DNA of 64,000 nucleotides from Corynebacterium ulceribovis DSM 45146 (GCF_000372445.1 NZ_AQUY01000004.1:93907-157906); one strand, 5' to 3'. Counted from the first letter of the stretch, positions 17,601 through 24,647 are shown. Made by a program: numbers and translations. Notes: generated by a model not told the origin, from the sequence alone.

Positions 17601-17806
17601 AGTGCGCCAGGGAAGACGGCGGCGAGCTGAGCTGCGACTGGAGCAAGCAGCTTGTCGGACTGTGCAATGAGCTGCGTGATTTGCTCGGTCAGCGCTGGGT
17701 CTTCCAGGATTTCGGCGAGGGTTTCGCGCCATGGCGATGCCTGGCCGGCAAAGAGAAGTACGTACGGTTCACCAGCGGTGAGCTTGGAAATGAAACTAGT
17801 TGCCAT
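8639..17806 (-). CDS. fas: Type I fatty acid synthase (multifunctional FAS-I)
   Basis: 3055 residues, the normal length of bacterial FAS-I, which makes acyl-CoAs from acetyl- and malonyl-CoA in the cytoplasm. Domains in order: acetyltransferase (GHSQGE, Ser 117); enoyl reductase (LAGMTPTTVDP, about 390); MaoC-like hotdog dehydratase (around 1190-1210); malonyl/palmitoyl transferase (GHSLGEY, about 1405); an Ala/Pro-rich linker; ACP (GVSSRLNQL, Ser about 1794); ketoreductase (VVTGMAPGSIAGGV, about 2105); and ketosynthase (GACATAAV, Cys about 2697, with SKHDTSTNAND and TLTGHAKGG histidines). The RBS AGAAGGAA precedes ATG 17806. It follows accD by 67 bp in the accBC-accD-fas cluster. It has no phosphopantetheine transferase domain; acpS lies nearby. 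Confidence 0.98.
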   Translation of the reverse strand: MATSFISKLTAGEPYVLLFAGQASPWRETLAEILEDPALTEQITQLIAQSDKLLAPVAAQLAAVFPGALTIDNLSDSNDPAHSVPGIVATQVALLQGLADAGLDITEHPPVAAIGHSQGELAAAVARAWQAGNREDIARIFAIARLIGAAGSRECRTLGLSNAKRTPMLAVANVDPAQVEAALEGTDAAISLTNSHRRVIVSGTPADLERVERHLEEAADADKAELASKTRGGAPFNPTTYYLQAEAPFHHPSMQPAVDQVVAWAERCNIEGAEELAAIVLTDPMNWIERTQNVIKQGAEWVLDLGPGDQAGKLTAEVLDGTGVGIAPAHSLRDIYALAAPNPEPARLTDWSKFAPRLLNLPGGTFVETKFTRLTGHSPILLAGMTPTTVDPEIVAAASNAGYWAELAGGGQVTAPVFAKNLASLKEQLEPGRSAQFNAMFMDRYLWNLQFGAQRIVSKARMSGAPLDGVVISAGIPEQDEAPELIAELNGQGFSNIAFKPGTVAQIRQVLNIARAVDATIILHVEDGHAGGHHSWENLDDLLRNTYAEIRSTDNVVLCVGGGIGTPDRAADYISGQWSEQYGLPPMPVDGVLIGTAAMTAKEAKTTDTVKELLVSCEGIDPADHGGWVGAGKSKGGITSGLSHLRADMYEIDNDAAACARLVAEVEGKPELLRSRRAEIIEALNKTAKPYFGDLEEMTYAEVARRFADLSFPWVDPSWSQRFWELLQRFEARLSDAEYGPVETLFPELDDVVEDPHAAADQLIAAYPVAEQDTLTPLDSAWFVALCRKYPKPMGFVPAIDDDLLRWWGQDSLWQAQDERYDANSVRVIPGPVSVRGITSVDEPIADILGRFETECVERLNDAGADKVDAYARLGSATDAAALVVAAPFISWTGHLMDNPAHNLPADQYTLEIDDAEEGKAAAATLTIKLDTYWDDSPASVHAVRELVIPLLLPTSVQNGGLPIVDEDRLPKSMFDLLAGTAGVGNVAVQGDEITGLPTMADSERSEYGEARYSFTFADSLGSDHTAVTGAALPGADVTTIVPDALLGTCWPAIYAALGSAMVNDYPVIEGLLNAVHLDHTVRFIKPVAELKAAGVAGKAIDKIDVTSWADSIQESSSGRVVEVDLELSANGEVIGHMAERFAIRGRAFGDNPPADPPYAGGTDQEITDTPRSTLLRTKVTAPSDMTPFAWVSGDFNPIHTSHNAAKVAGLEAPLVHGMWLSATAQHAASAAGADGRRHNLTGWTYRMFGLVDLDAEIEITVERVGRLAGGGLVLEVACKIGSELVSIGTATTEAPTTAYVYPGQGIQSKGMGLNERTKSKAAADVWDRADKHTRQALGFSILTLVQDNPTVIKAQGKTYHHPDGVLNLTQFTQVALAALAFAQTARMREAGAVVDGAYFAGHSLGEYNALAAYAGVIDLETVLELVFHRGSTMHSLVPRGDDGRSNYRMGALRPNQFGVGDDGVREYVAEIAEKSGEFLEIVNYNLAGQQYSIAGTVAGLEALEEDANARAKAAGGKGAFMLVPGIDVPFHSSVLHAGVPDFREKLTELLPEDIDFKVLVGHYIPNLVAVPFELTREFLQAVLDVVPSEPVEKALKNFDKELENPRKLARMLLVELLCWQFASPVRWIETQEMLLAADKLAVDEVIEIGLGSAPTLANLAAKTLKLPEFTDVYVAVRNVQRDEQLVYHEDVQTIEDEPEEEAAEIPSAPGHVAAAEPAQPAPAPVPANEAAAAAGAPAAPPAAAPAPAGSVERPADLPFRASDAIRVLLAYANKVRPDQIGGADTTGTLTNGVSSRLNQLLMDFSAELGLASVEGAAEADVDTLSVTVDKAAHNYKAFGPVLGEAVKDRVRKLFGAAGEKQSAIADRVTGTWQLGDGWVDHVTGQILLGTREGASTRGGDLATMATEASSKADVAALIDEAVQQVGAAHGIPVAMPSAGGAGGGATVDSAVLDAFAENITGEAGVLTTTARHILQVLGHEETPAADFDHEEARETEALIEAVNAELGANWPKLVAPSFDENKAVLIDDRWATAREDLGRLWAGEDLADTVRFEGSGEAVANMADWWAAKAAAADKSKLAKRYEKIAKQARKDAEGKHLGEVAVVTGMAPGSIAGGVVAGLLAEGATVVATASRVSASRLAYAKQLYRENAIPGAALWLVPANLSSYRDVDALVEWIGGEQTQTVGSELRVLKPSLVPDMYFPFAAPPVMGSLEDAGAAAENQTRLLLWSVERSMAALAKIGADIDVDRKLHVVLPGSPNRGTFGGDGAYGEVKAAFDAIVNKWHVEPWAERITLAHPRIGWVAGTGLMGGNDPLVDAAKEAGIKVWTPDEIKGELLDLASAKARKKARKNPIDADLTGGLGEISIASLRADTEADSHNVDKQKDAAATVMALPSPVRSVQPTAQWGKVDTSLDDMIVMVSVGEVSPWGSGRTRFEAEYGLQSDGTVDLTAAGVLELAWMTGLLTWRDTPVAGWYDTDDNIVDEADIYNRYRDEVVARSGVRTFVDDAAIEDVSSPLGVEMFLDRDITFTVDDEAAAKSYVDADPTFTRAAEVDGEWQVTRVAGARARVPRKATLARKVGGQFPTDFDPTRWGIPASMVESIDRIAVWNLVTAVDAYLSAGFTPAEILQAVHPSDIAMTQGTGFGGMTSMRKLFLDRFLAEEIPSDILQETLPNVVAAHTMQAFIGGYGSMIHPIGACATAAVSVEEGVDKIACGKADFVVAGAIDDIAVESITGFANMNATADSDVMAGKGINERFYSRANDRRRAGFVEAQGGGTILLARGSVAAKLGLPVAAVVGFAQSYADGAHTSIPAPGLGALAAGRGGTESRLLKNLQKLGVSADDIAVVSKHDTSTNANDPNESELHTRLGRALGRTEGNPLFVVSQKTLTGHAKGGAAVFQAAGLADMFRTGRIPANKSLDCVDPAMASSPGLVWLRTPLQLPETIKAGLLTSLGFGHVSALLALVHPAAFHQAVKQELGDEAAAAWLDRAVGRLRAGVRRREAGMLGHAPLFTVVEGRNFGEDSESYDAHEVEAEMLLNPDARLGESGVFEGGWA

Positions 17807-17873
17807 TATTCCTTCTAAAAATGGTGTGCCAACTGAGTGGCGAAGAATGAGCTTTGGTTAAGCGAAAGTGGGT

Positions 17874-19475
17874 TTACAGTGGGCCGTTGACATGGCGCTT
17901 CGGGCCGTGGTGCGAACGGTCCTTGTTGCGCAGCACTTCCAGAGCCTCGGCGATGGCTTGGCGGGTGTGGCCCGGTTCGATGACGCCATCGAGCTCGCCC
18001 TTTTCCACCGACAGATTCGGGTTGATGTTCTTGACTTGGTAGTCGGCAGCCAATTCGTCGCGCTTGGCCAACATGGCCTTTTCATCTGGCCCGGCGGCCT
18101 TGATGTCACGGCGGTTAATAATGTTGACCGCACCCTCGGCACCCATGACAGCGATTTCGGCATCTGGCCAGGCATAGTTGAAGTCCGCGCCGATACCCTT
18201 CGAACCCATCACGATGTACGCGCCGCCGTAAGCCTTACGCAAAATGATGGTGATCATTGGGGCCGTGGCGTTGGCGTAGGAGTAAATCAGCTTGGCGCCG
18301 CGACGAATAATGCCCGCAGCTTCCTGCTCTGCACCAGGTCGGTAGCCCGGAACGTCAACAAGCGTCACGATTGGGATACCAAAGGCGTCGAGGAAGCGGA
18401 CGAATCGAGCGGCCTTCTCGGACGCGTCGACGTCCAAAGTGCCGGCATTGTGGCTTGGCTGGTCCGCGATGATGCCGACCGTTTTGCCGTGAATGCAGGC
18501 AAAACCGATGACGATGGACTGTGCCCAGTACTCCTGCACCTCGACGAATTCGCCGTGGTCCACAAGCGCTTGGATGACTTCCACCATGTCGTATGGCATG
18601 CGGGATTCGCTTGGCACCAAGTTCGCAACATCGGCTGCGGCCTGCTCATCATCTGGGGATGGGGTGTAGTCGTAGTGCGGTGGCAGCTCGTTGCAGTGGC
18701 TTGGCAGGTAGTTCAGCAGGGAACGCACATAGTCCATGGCGTCCTCTTCATCCTCACCCATGTAGTGCGCCACACCGGACTGGGTGTTGTGCAGCTCCGC
18801 GCCACCAAGGTCATCGGCGGTGACCTGCTCACCGGTGACAGCCTGAACGACATCCGGGCCGGTGACGAACATGTGCGAGTTCTGCTTGGTCATGACGACG
18901 AAGTCATTGAGCGCCGGGGTGTACACCGCACCACCAGCAGTTGGGCCAAGCACCAGCGCGATCTGTGGGATAAGGCCGGAAGCTTCACAGATCTGGCGGA
19001 AGATGCGGCCGTATTCGGCCAGCGGGGCGACACCTTCCTGGATGCGGGCACCACCGGAGTCCAGGATGGAGATAACTGGGATGCGCAGCTGAATGGCGCG
19101 CTGAATCAGCTTGCAAATCTTCACGCCCTCGGCCTGACCAAGGGAACCACCACGGATGGAAAAGTCCTGCGAGTAGACCGCGACCTGGCGGCCGTTGATT
19201 TCACCGAAACCGGTGGCAACACCAGCGCCGGAGAAGCCGTCGGCAATTTTGCCGCCAGCAAACTGACCGATTTCAACGAAGGAACCGTCATCAAGCAACA
19301 TATTGATGCGCTCGCGGGCGGTGTACTTACCCTTCGGGTGCTGAACCTTCTTCGCCTTTTCTTCGGCGGCCTCAGCAACCTGGGCGTAGTCGATGCGGTG
19401 CGGGTTCACCGGCTGGGTTTTGGTGCGCTTGGGAAGCGCGCGGGACACAAAAGTGCGTAGATCCGAGATTCCCAT
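17874..19475 (-). CDS. accD: Acyl-CoA carboxylase beta subunit (carboxyltransferase)
   Basis: 533 residues, the usual size for the AccD/PccB beta subunit. It moves the carboxyl group from biotin to acetyl-CoA (or a longer acyl-CoA). Both halves of the carboxyltransferase fold are present: acyl-CoA binding in the first (SILDSGGARIQEGVAPLAEYGRIF, LGPTAGGAVYTPAL) and biotin binding in the second (LVDVPGYRPGAEQEAAGIIRRGAKLIYSYANATAPMITIILRKAYGGAYIVMGSK). The start ATG 19475 is 3 bp after the accBC stop, and fas follows, so malonyl-CoA for FAS-I is the expected product. Homologous to DtsR/AccD1-type subunits of C. glutamicum. Confidence 0.95.
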   Translation of the reverse strand: MGISDLRTFVSRALPKRTKTQPVNPHRIDYAQVAEAAEEKAKKVQHPKGKYTARERINMLLDDGSFVEIGQFAGGKIADGFSGAGVATGFGEINGRQVAVYSQDFSIRGGSLGQAEGVKICKLIQRAIQLRIPVISILDSGGARIQEGVAPLAEYGRIFRQICEASGLIPQIALVLGPTAGGAVYTPALNDFVVMTKQNSHMFVTGPDVVQAVTGEQVTADDLGGAELHNTQSGVAHYMGEDEEDAMDYVRSLLNYLPSHCNELPPHYDYTPSPDDEQAAADVANLVPSESRMPYDMVEVIQALVDHGEFVEVQEYWAQSIVIGFACIHGKTVGIIADQPSHNAGTLDVDASEKAARFVRFLDAFGIPIVTLVDVPGYRPGAEQEAAGIIRRGAKLIYSYANATAPMITIILRKAYGGAYIVMGSKGIGADFNYAWPDAEIAVMGAEGAVNIINRRDIKAAGPDEKAMLAKRDELAADYQVKNINPNLSVEKGELDGVIEPGHTRQAIAEALEVLRNKDRSHHGPKRHVNGPL

Positions 19476-19478
19476 GAG

Positions 19479-21242
19479 TTAGGCCTCCTCAAACTTGAGC
19501 AGTGGGGTGTTGGCAGGCACGTTCTTGCCGGCCTCGACCATGACTTCGGCGACGGTGCCAGCAGCTGGGGCGTGGACGTACTTCTCCATCTTCATGGCTT
19601 CCAGAACCATGAGGATGTCGCCCTCTTCCACCTTCTGACCTGGGGTAACCGCAACGCGCACCACAATGGCCTGGATTGGGGAAACCAGGGTGCCATCGGT
19701 GATGACAATGTCGTTGGACTGCGGTGCCTTGGTGCGGGTGGCCGAACGGCGTGGCTGCGTCTTCAGTGGCTGGGCGTTAATGCCAGCGGCGGTGAAGAAG
19801 TCGGTTGGGACGGTGACCTGGTGGCGGCGGCCATCGATTTCGACGGTGAAGGCGCGGGTGGAACCACCAGAGCCGATGTCGCCTTCGGTTTCGAATGGTT
19901 CCGGCAAGGTGGCCTTTGGCAGGAAGGTGGTTTCGAACCAGCGGGTGCCAATGGTGAAGTCCTTGGCGAAGTCATCGTCAGCCAGGATTTGCTGGAATAG
20001 TGGCGCGGGGGTGGCCAGGCCTTCAATGGTGAATTCCTGGAGGGCGCGCCGGGCACGGGCGATGGCGTTGTCGCGGTCGGAGCCGGTGATGATGAGCTTG
20101 GCGACCATGGAGTCGAAGTCTGGGGTGACGGTGTCGCCGACGCGGACACCGGATTCGACGCGGACACCGTTGCCGACTGGCCAATCGAGGCGGGAGATGA
20201 TGCCTGCGGTTGGGACCAGGTCGTTGCCTGGGTCTTCACTGGTGATGCGCAGTTCGATGGAGTGGCCGCGCAGTTCTGGCTTGGCGGAGCATTCGTGGCC
20301 GGAGGCGATAGCAATCTGCTCGGCGACTAGGTCCAGGCCGGTGACTTCTTCGGTGACGGTGTGCTCGACCTGCAGGCGCGGGTTCACTTCAAGGAAGTAG
20401 ACATCGCCTTCTGGGGTGAGCAGGAATTCGCAGGTACCTAGGCCAACGTAGTTGGTGTGCTCAAACAGTGCCTTCGACCAGGCGGTGACGGTTTCTTCGA
20501 CGCCTTCCGGCAGGAATGGGGCCGGTGCTTCTTCGATGAGTTTCTGGTTACGGCGCTGCACGGAGCAGTCACGGGTGGAGGACACCACGAAGTTGCCGTG
20601 CGAGTCACGCATGCACTGGGTTTCGATGTGGCGGGCAACGGTGACGAACTTTTCCAGGAAGAACTTGTCGAGGTCGCCGCCGGGGAAGGCGTGGCGCTGC
20701 TCGAATTCGCGGATGTCGGAGTCTTTGTTGATGACTTCGATGCCGCGGCCGCCGCCGCCGTCGGAACGCTTACACACGATTGGGTAGCCATGTTCCGCTG
20801 CGAACGCGCGAACAGTGTCCATGCTGTCGAGCGGGTCGTTGGTGCCCGGTACTGGGTTGACGCCTGCGGCAGTTGCGGTGCGGCGAGCACCGATTTTTTC
20901 ACCGAGCGCTTCAATGGTGGCGGCTTCTGGGCCGATCCAAGTGATGCCGGCGTCGGCAACAGCCTTGGCGAAGTCGGTGACTTCGGACAGGAAGCCGTAG
21001 CCAGGGTGGATGGCGTCGGCGCCGCATTCCTTGGCGATTTCCAGAATCTTGTCGCCGTTTAGGTAGGTGGTGGCGATGGTGTCGCCGCCGAGGGAGTAGG
21101 CCTCATCGGCGAGGGCGACCGCGGTGGAATCGATGTCCTGGTCCGCGTAGACGGCGACGGCCGTCAGGCCGAGATCGTGAATCGTTCGGATGACGCGGGC
21201 GGCAATCTCGCCTCGATTCGCCACGAGAATTTTGGACAGCAT
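19479..21242 (-). CDS. accBC: Acyl-CoA carboxylase alpha subunit: biotin carboxylase plus biotin carrier
   Basis: 587 residues from ATG 21242 (MLSKILVANRGEIAARVIRTI), chosen because GAGGAG lies just upstream; the frame runs back to 21269. The N-terminal biotin carboxylase (about 1-450) has the ATP-grasp glycine loop KRSDGGGGRGIEV and the catalytic region FLEVNPRLQVEHTVTE. The C-terminal biotinyl domain (about 510-587) carries the biotin lysine in LEAMKMEKY. It fixes bicarbonate on biotin and hands it to AccD encoded immediately downstream. First gene of the accBC-accD-fas cluster, preceded by repeated half-sites that probably bind the upstream TetR regulator. Confidence 0.96.
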   Translation of the reverse strand: MLSKILVANRGEIAARVIRTIHDLGLTAVAVYADQDIDSTAVALADEAYSLGGDTIATTYLNGDKILEIAKECGADAIHPGYGFLSEVTDFAKAVADAGITWIGPEAATIEALGEKIGARRTATAAGVNPVPGTNDPLDSMDTVRAFAAEHGYPIVCKRSDGGGGRGIEVINKDSDIREFEQRHAFPGGDLDKFFLEKFVTVARHIETQCMRDSHGNFVVSSTRDCSVQRRNQKLIEEAPAPFLPEGVEETVTAWSKALFEHTNYVGLGTCEFLLTPEGDVYFLEVNPRLQVEHTVTEEVTGLDLVAEQIAIASGHECSAKPELRGHSIELRITSEDPGNDLVPTAGIISRLDWPVGNGVRVESGVRVGDTVTPDFDSMVAKLIITGSDRDNAIARARRALQEFTIEGLATPAPLFQQILADDDFAKDFTIGTRWFETTFLPKATLPEPFETEGDIGSGGSTRAFTVEIDGRRHQVTVPTDFFTAAGINAQPLKTQPRRSATRTKAPQSNDIVITDGTLVSPIQAIVVRVAVTPGQKVEEGDILMVLEAMKMEKYVHAPAAGTVAEVMVEAGKNVPANTPLLKFEEA

Positions 21243-21317
21243 GTATCTCCTCAAGTTGCATGCGCGCAAAACGGAGCGCGCTCTATTTTGAGGAGTCTAG
21301 CCAGATTTCTTCTACAA

Positions 21318-21386
21318 AACTACCTAGCCGACGGCAAGTCACGGCCCTGCAGGGGTAGTTAGTCCCGGAAAACTATCTACGGATAG
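21318..21386. promoter_or_regulatory. Half-site array in the accBC promoter, probable operator of the adjacent TetR regulator
   Basis: The 147-bp gap between the TetR gene and accBC carries AACTACC (21318-21324), its inverse GGTAGTT (21354-21360), AACTATC (21371-21377) and the inverse GATAG (21382-21386). The first pair is a perfect 7-bp inverted repeat with a 29-bp spacer; the second is a 5-bp pair (CTATC/GATAG) spaced by four bases. Position and symmetry suit a dimeric TetR-family repressor controlling accBC-accD-fas, analogous to FasR of C. glutamicum. Binding is inferred. Confidence 0.6.
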
Positions 21387-21388
21387 AA

Positions 21389-21991
21389 CTATTTCTCTGC
21401 TTCCGAAACGATGCGCGGCAGCAGGAAATCCACCATGTTTGCAATGTGTTCCCGCAGGTCAGCGCGTTGGAGCGTATTGACGGTCAGCCGCACCAAACTC
21501 ATATACACAGACGCGTACAAAATTCCGCCGATTTCGGTACGAAAATTTGCCGCCTGCGTGTCGTCTGGGATGAGCTTTTTGATGCGCCGCTCAATATTGA
21601 TAACCGACTCGATCGCAGCTTCTCGGTGCGGGCCCATGCCGTAACCGAAGAGCACTTCACGCTGAAACGCCACTAAATTATCTGGATACTGCTCAGCTGC
21701 AACAACGATCGGATCAAAGAGAGTCAAGAGTCGGGTTCGCAGGTCAGCGTCATCATCCAATGCCGCTTCATTAGCCAAACCTTCTTCAATGACGGAGGAG
21801 TACACCGCGATGAGCAGCTCCGCTTTTGAACCGGCATAGCGGAAGAAGGTGCCGGTCGTCAGACCGGCCTCTTTGGCTAGTTCTGCAGTCGTGACCTCGT
21901 CAAATGGCCGGTCTGCGAATAGTTTTCGCCCGGCCGCGATGACGCGGGCCGACTTGTCCTTGCGCTTATCTTCTCGCTTACCCACGCGCAT
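21389..21991 (-). CDS. TetR family transcriptional regulator, FasR-like by context
   Basis: 200 residues. The N-terminal helix-turn-helix is textbook TetR (ARVIAAGRKLFADRPFDEVTTAELAKEAGLTTGTFFRYAGSKAEL, about residues 14-60). The C-terminal ligand-binding helices are divergent. Located directly upstream of accBC on the same strand, with inverted repeats in the gap. In C. glutamicum a TetR protein, FasR, represses fasA, accBC and accD1, and this gene is the natural candidate for the same job, sensing a long-chain acyl-CoA. The name FasR rests on context rather than on a sequence comparison. The start at 21991 has several in-frame alternatives because the N-terminus is Lys/Arg-rich and unstructured. 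Confidence 0.85.
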   Translation of the reverse strand: MRVGKREDKRKDKSARVIAAGRKLFADRPFDEVTTAELAKEAGLTTGTFFRYAGSKAELLIAVYSSVIEEGLANEAALDDDADLRTRLLTLFDPIVVAAEQYPDNLVAFQREVLFGYGMGPHREAAIESVINIERRIKKLIPDDTQAANFRTEIGGILYASVYMSLVRLTVNTLQRADLREHIANMVDFLLPRIVSEAEK

Positions 21992-22119
21992 TATTCAAGC
22001 AGGTTGTGAACTTTCATGCTGAAAACTATCTGGGTTCGGCAAGTCTGATGGGGCCGTCCACCCGCACTGGCCTGCACGGTAATCTACTAGCAATAGAACT
22101 ACTAGAATTCGGAGCCGCC

Positions 22120-23013
22120 GTGACTTCCTCGCCTCGCCAGCCCGCCTACCTTCGGCGCTACAGCCGAATGGCGACTCGGGCATCAGGGCAGGTCATTGCT
22201 GAATATTCCACATCATTTTCACTGGCGACCCGGCTGCTGGCCCAACCAGTGCGCTCCCACATCTGCAACCTCTACGCCATGGTGCGGATTGCAGACGAGA
22301 TCGTCGACGGCACCGCCACAGCAGCGGGGGTACCCGCAGACCAGGTAGCAAAACTGCTGGACGAGTATGAATCCGCGGTATTGGCGGCACCGGGGCGAGA
22401 CTTCCACACCGATCCGGTGCTCCATGCGTGGGCGCACACCGCCCGGCAGGCCAATATTCCACACCGGTACGTCACCGATTTCTTCGCGGCGATGCGCCGA
22501 GACCTGCACCAAAACACCTACACCGCCGCCACTGACCTAGACGAATATGTGCACGGTTCCGCAGAAGTCATCGGACTGATGTGCCTGCGCATTTTCCTTA
22601 TTGACGGAAACCGCATCGACGATCTGGCTGCCACTGAAGCCGCGGCCAGTCGCTTTGGCGCGGCACTCCAGAAAGTGAATTTCCTGCGGGACCTGCGCGA
22701 AGACTCCGAAAAACTGGGACGGCAATACTTCCCGTGTAAAGAAGCTGGCGTCCTGACCGACGCAGAAAAATCAGAGATTATTGCCGAAATTAGGGCTGAT
22801 CTTTCCGTCGCAAAGCAGGCGATACCTGCCCTGCCGGGGGCGGCGCGCACCGGTGTGCTGATGGCGTGGCTGTTGTTTAATGACTTGGCCGACCGCCTGG
22901 ATGCGGCGACTGTGGCGCAGATCCGAACGCAGCGGATTCGGGTGCCAGCGCATGTGAAGGCCCGATTTGGGGTGCAGGCGTTGGCTGAAGCTGCGCGCAT
23001 GGGCTTACGCTAG
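22120..23013 (+). CDS. Squalene/phytoene synthase family protein
   Basis: 297 residues from GTG 22120, chosen because GGAG precedes it by six bases and similarity begins right after; the frame is open from 22006. Both aspartate-rich motifs that bind the diphosphate/magnesium are present: DEIVD (residues 59-63) and DLREDSEKLGRQYFP (from residue 191). The family joins two prenyl diphosphates head to head (phytoene from GGPP, squalene from FPP). No desaturase (crtI), cyclase or prenyltransferase gene is adjacent, so the product cannot be assigned. The NUDIX gene follows 4 bp downstream. Confidence 0.88.
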   Translation: MTSSPRQPAYLRRYSRMATRASGQVIAEYSTSFSLATRLLAQPVRSHICNLYAMVRIADEIVDGTATAAGVPADQVAKLLDEYESAVLAAPGRDFHTDPVLHAWAHTARQANIPHRYVTDFFAAMRRDLHQNTYTAATDLDEYVHGSAEVIGLMCLRIFLIDGNRIDDLAATEAAASRFGAALQKVNFLRDLREDSEKLGRQYFPCKEAGVLTDAEKSEIIAEIRADLSVAKQAIPALPGAARTGVLMAWLLFNDLADRLDAATVAQIRTQRIRVPAHVKARFGVQALAEAARMGLR

Positions 23014-23017
23014 GCGC

Positions 23018-23524
23018 ATGACTCCAGAGTTCATTCTCGAATTGCGCAAGTATGTCGGTACCCGTCAGCTATGGCTGCCAGGCTGCACCGTGGTCGTGAC
23101 CAGCGGCGGCGGTGACGAGATGGAAGTGCTGCTGGTCAAGCGCGCCGACAATGGTGAATGGACTCCGGTGACCGGGATTATTGACCCAGGCGAAGAGCCG
23201 GACACCGCGGCGATGCGGGAAACGAAGGAAGAAACTGGCCTGGATATTCGTCTGGAGAAGCTGGTGTGGGTGCGCACCGTGGGGCCGGTGACTTACGACA
23301 ACGGTGATGAATCGCTCTACCTGGACCACGCCTTCCTGGCGACGCTGGCGCCGGGTAATGGTGCGGCATACCCGGCTGATGGGGAAAACTCCGAGGTGCG
23401 CTGGTTCAAGCTGGCGGACTTGCCGGAAATGAGCCCGCGCTTCACCAGCCTGATTGACCACTGCAAGCTGGTCATGGCTGGTGAAGTAGAGACCGTGCGA
23501 TTTGGTGCGGAGCGGGAAGTGTAG
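23018..23524 (+). CDS. NUDIX hydrolase
   Basis: 168 residues from ATG 23018. The Nudix box G-x5-E-x7-RE-x2-EE-x-GL is intact (GIIDPGEEPDTAAMRETKEE followed by TGL, about residues 53-75). NUDIX enzymes cleave nucleoside diphosphates linked to another group; the substrate is not evident. The N-terminal strand (LWLPGCTVVVTSGGGDEMEVLLVKRADNGEWTPV) is typical of housekeeping or mutator-type members. It starts 4 bp after the synthase-like gene and so is probably co-transcribed with it. A pyrophosphatase acting on prenyl diphosphates is conceivable but unsupported. Confidence 0.9.
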   Translation: MTPEFILELRKYVGTRQLWLPGCTVVVTSGGGDEMEVLLVKRADNGEWTPVTGIIDPGEEPDTAAMRETKEETGLDIRLEKLVWVRTVGPVTYDNGDESLYLDHAFLATLAPGNGAAYPADGENSEVRWFKLADLPEMSPRFTSLIDHCKLVMAGEVETVRFGAEREV

Positions 23525-23549
23525 CGGCTGGTTGTTGCCGAGTTTTGGG

Positions 23550-23705
23550 GTGTTGAAACAACTTGAAACAACTTCCTGGGGTTTCGCTGGTCTGACCGGC
23601 ATGTCCTTCTCTGGTGATGATCCTCGCGTCCACGCCTTGATGTTCATTGCCACCCCATTCTTGGCGCTGGGTGCCATCATGCTGCGCGATTCGCAGAAGA
23701 ACTAG
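23550..23705 (+). CDS. Possible small membrane protein (51 residues)
   Basis: A short frame between the NUDIX and nei genes. It begins at a GTG (or at the ATG 23601, MSFSGDDPRVHALMF) and encodes one convincing hydrophobic helix (VHALMFIATPFLALGAIML) with a charged tail (RDSQKN). Its end overlaps the nei stop by four bases on the other strand. There is no strong RBS and I do not recognise it. It could equally be non-coding sequence or the remnant of a longer gene. The coding-like composition and neat membrane segment are the only reasons to list it. Confidence 0.35.
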   Translation: MLKQLETTSWGFAGLTGMSFSGDDPRVHALMFIATPFLALGAIMLRDSQKN

Positions 23706-24571
23706 CGCCGCTGGCAGCTCGGGCACCAAAACAGGTTGCGGCCTTCGAAAGGGCGAAACGCAATCGGGGTGCCACAGATATAACAAGGGTCATTCGCGCG
23801 GCGGTAGACATACACTTCGCCGCCGTGGTCGTCCTTGCGTGGGGCGCGGCCCATCGCCTCCGGCATGTGGTCTGGCCGCACAGTATCAATGCGTCCTGCG
23901 AGTACTCCATCGGACATCAATTCAACAAGGTCAGCCCAGATGGCATCCCACTGCGAGGCGGTTAGCTGATTTCCTGGCGTATCCGGCGCAATCCCCAGGC
24001 GAAAGAGCGTTTCCGCCCGATAAATATTGCCCACCCCAGCAAAGAGCTTCTGATCCATCAGCAGTGACGCCACCGTCCGCTTTGACCGCATGACCCGAGC
24101 GCGCACCGACTCCCAATCCGCATCCGCGCGCAGCGGATCCGCGCCCAGACGATTGATCGCGGCTTCCTTTTCATGGTCAGTAATCAGGCGACACCACTGC
24201 GGGCCCCGCAAATCCACCGCAGTCACGCCATCCGAAATCCGCAACCGCACTTGCCCTTTGATCTCATCAGCACCGCTCAGCGCCTCAAACTGCATGGTCC
24301 CAATGAGCCCAAGGTGGATATACACAATGTGCTCGGGCTGCGTGTCCGCGTCAGCTTCCCCGTCCGCATCGGTTGCTCCCTCCGAACCACCCGGTGCGAA
24401 GTCTAGGAACAAGTGCTTGCCCCAGGCTTCGGCAACACGGAGCTGGTAACCGTCAATAAGCTCAGCGGACGCGGCAAACCTGCCCTGCGGTGAGGTGACC
24501 TGCAACCTGCTACCGGCGAAGCGGTCGGTCAGGGCGGTCGCAAGGCGGTGAATAACGTGTCCTTCTGGCAT
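23702..24571 (-). CDS. nei: Nei/Fpg family DNA glycosylase-AP lyase (endonuclease VIII-like)
   Basis: 289 residues from ATG 24571, which gives the required MPEGH N-terminus: the proline becomes the catalytic nucleophile after Met removal, and Glu3 acts with it. The frame is open further upstream to 25039 but overlaps the divergent transporter and is a shadow. The helix-two-turn-helix region (MDQKLFAGVGNIYRAETLFRLGI) and the C-terminal zinc finger (CYICGTPI with WCPSCQRR) are intact. The enzyme removes oxidised bases from DNA and nicks the site. Resembles mycobacterial Nei1. Confidence 0.92.
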   Translation of the reverse strand: MPEGHVIHRLATALTDRFAGSRLQVTSPQGRFAASAELIDGYQLRVAEAWGKHLFLDFAPGGSEGATDADGEADADTQPEHIVYIHLGLIGTMQFEALSGADEIKGQVRLRISDGVTAVDLRGPQWCRLITDHEKEAAINRLGADPLRADADWESVRARVMRSKRTVASLLMDQKLFAGVGNIYRAETLFRLGIAPDTPGNQLTASQWDAIWADLVELMSDGVLAGRIDTVRPDHMPEAMGRAPRKDDHGGEVYVYRRANDPCYICGTPIAFRPFEGRNLFWCPSCQRR

Positions 24572-24647
24572 ACATACCAGTTTAGGAACCAGCAAAGATG
24601 TGCCGTAATCTGTGCTGAGAAAGCCGCTTTTCCAGCAAGGAGCACCC

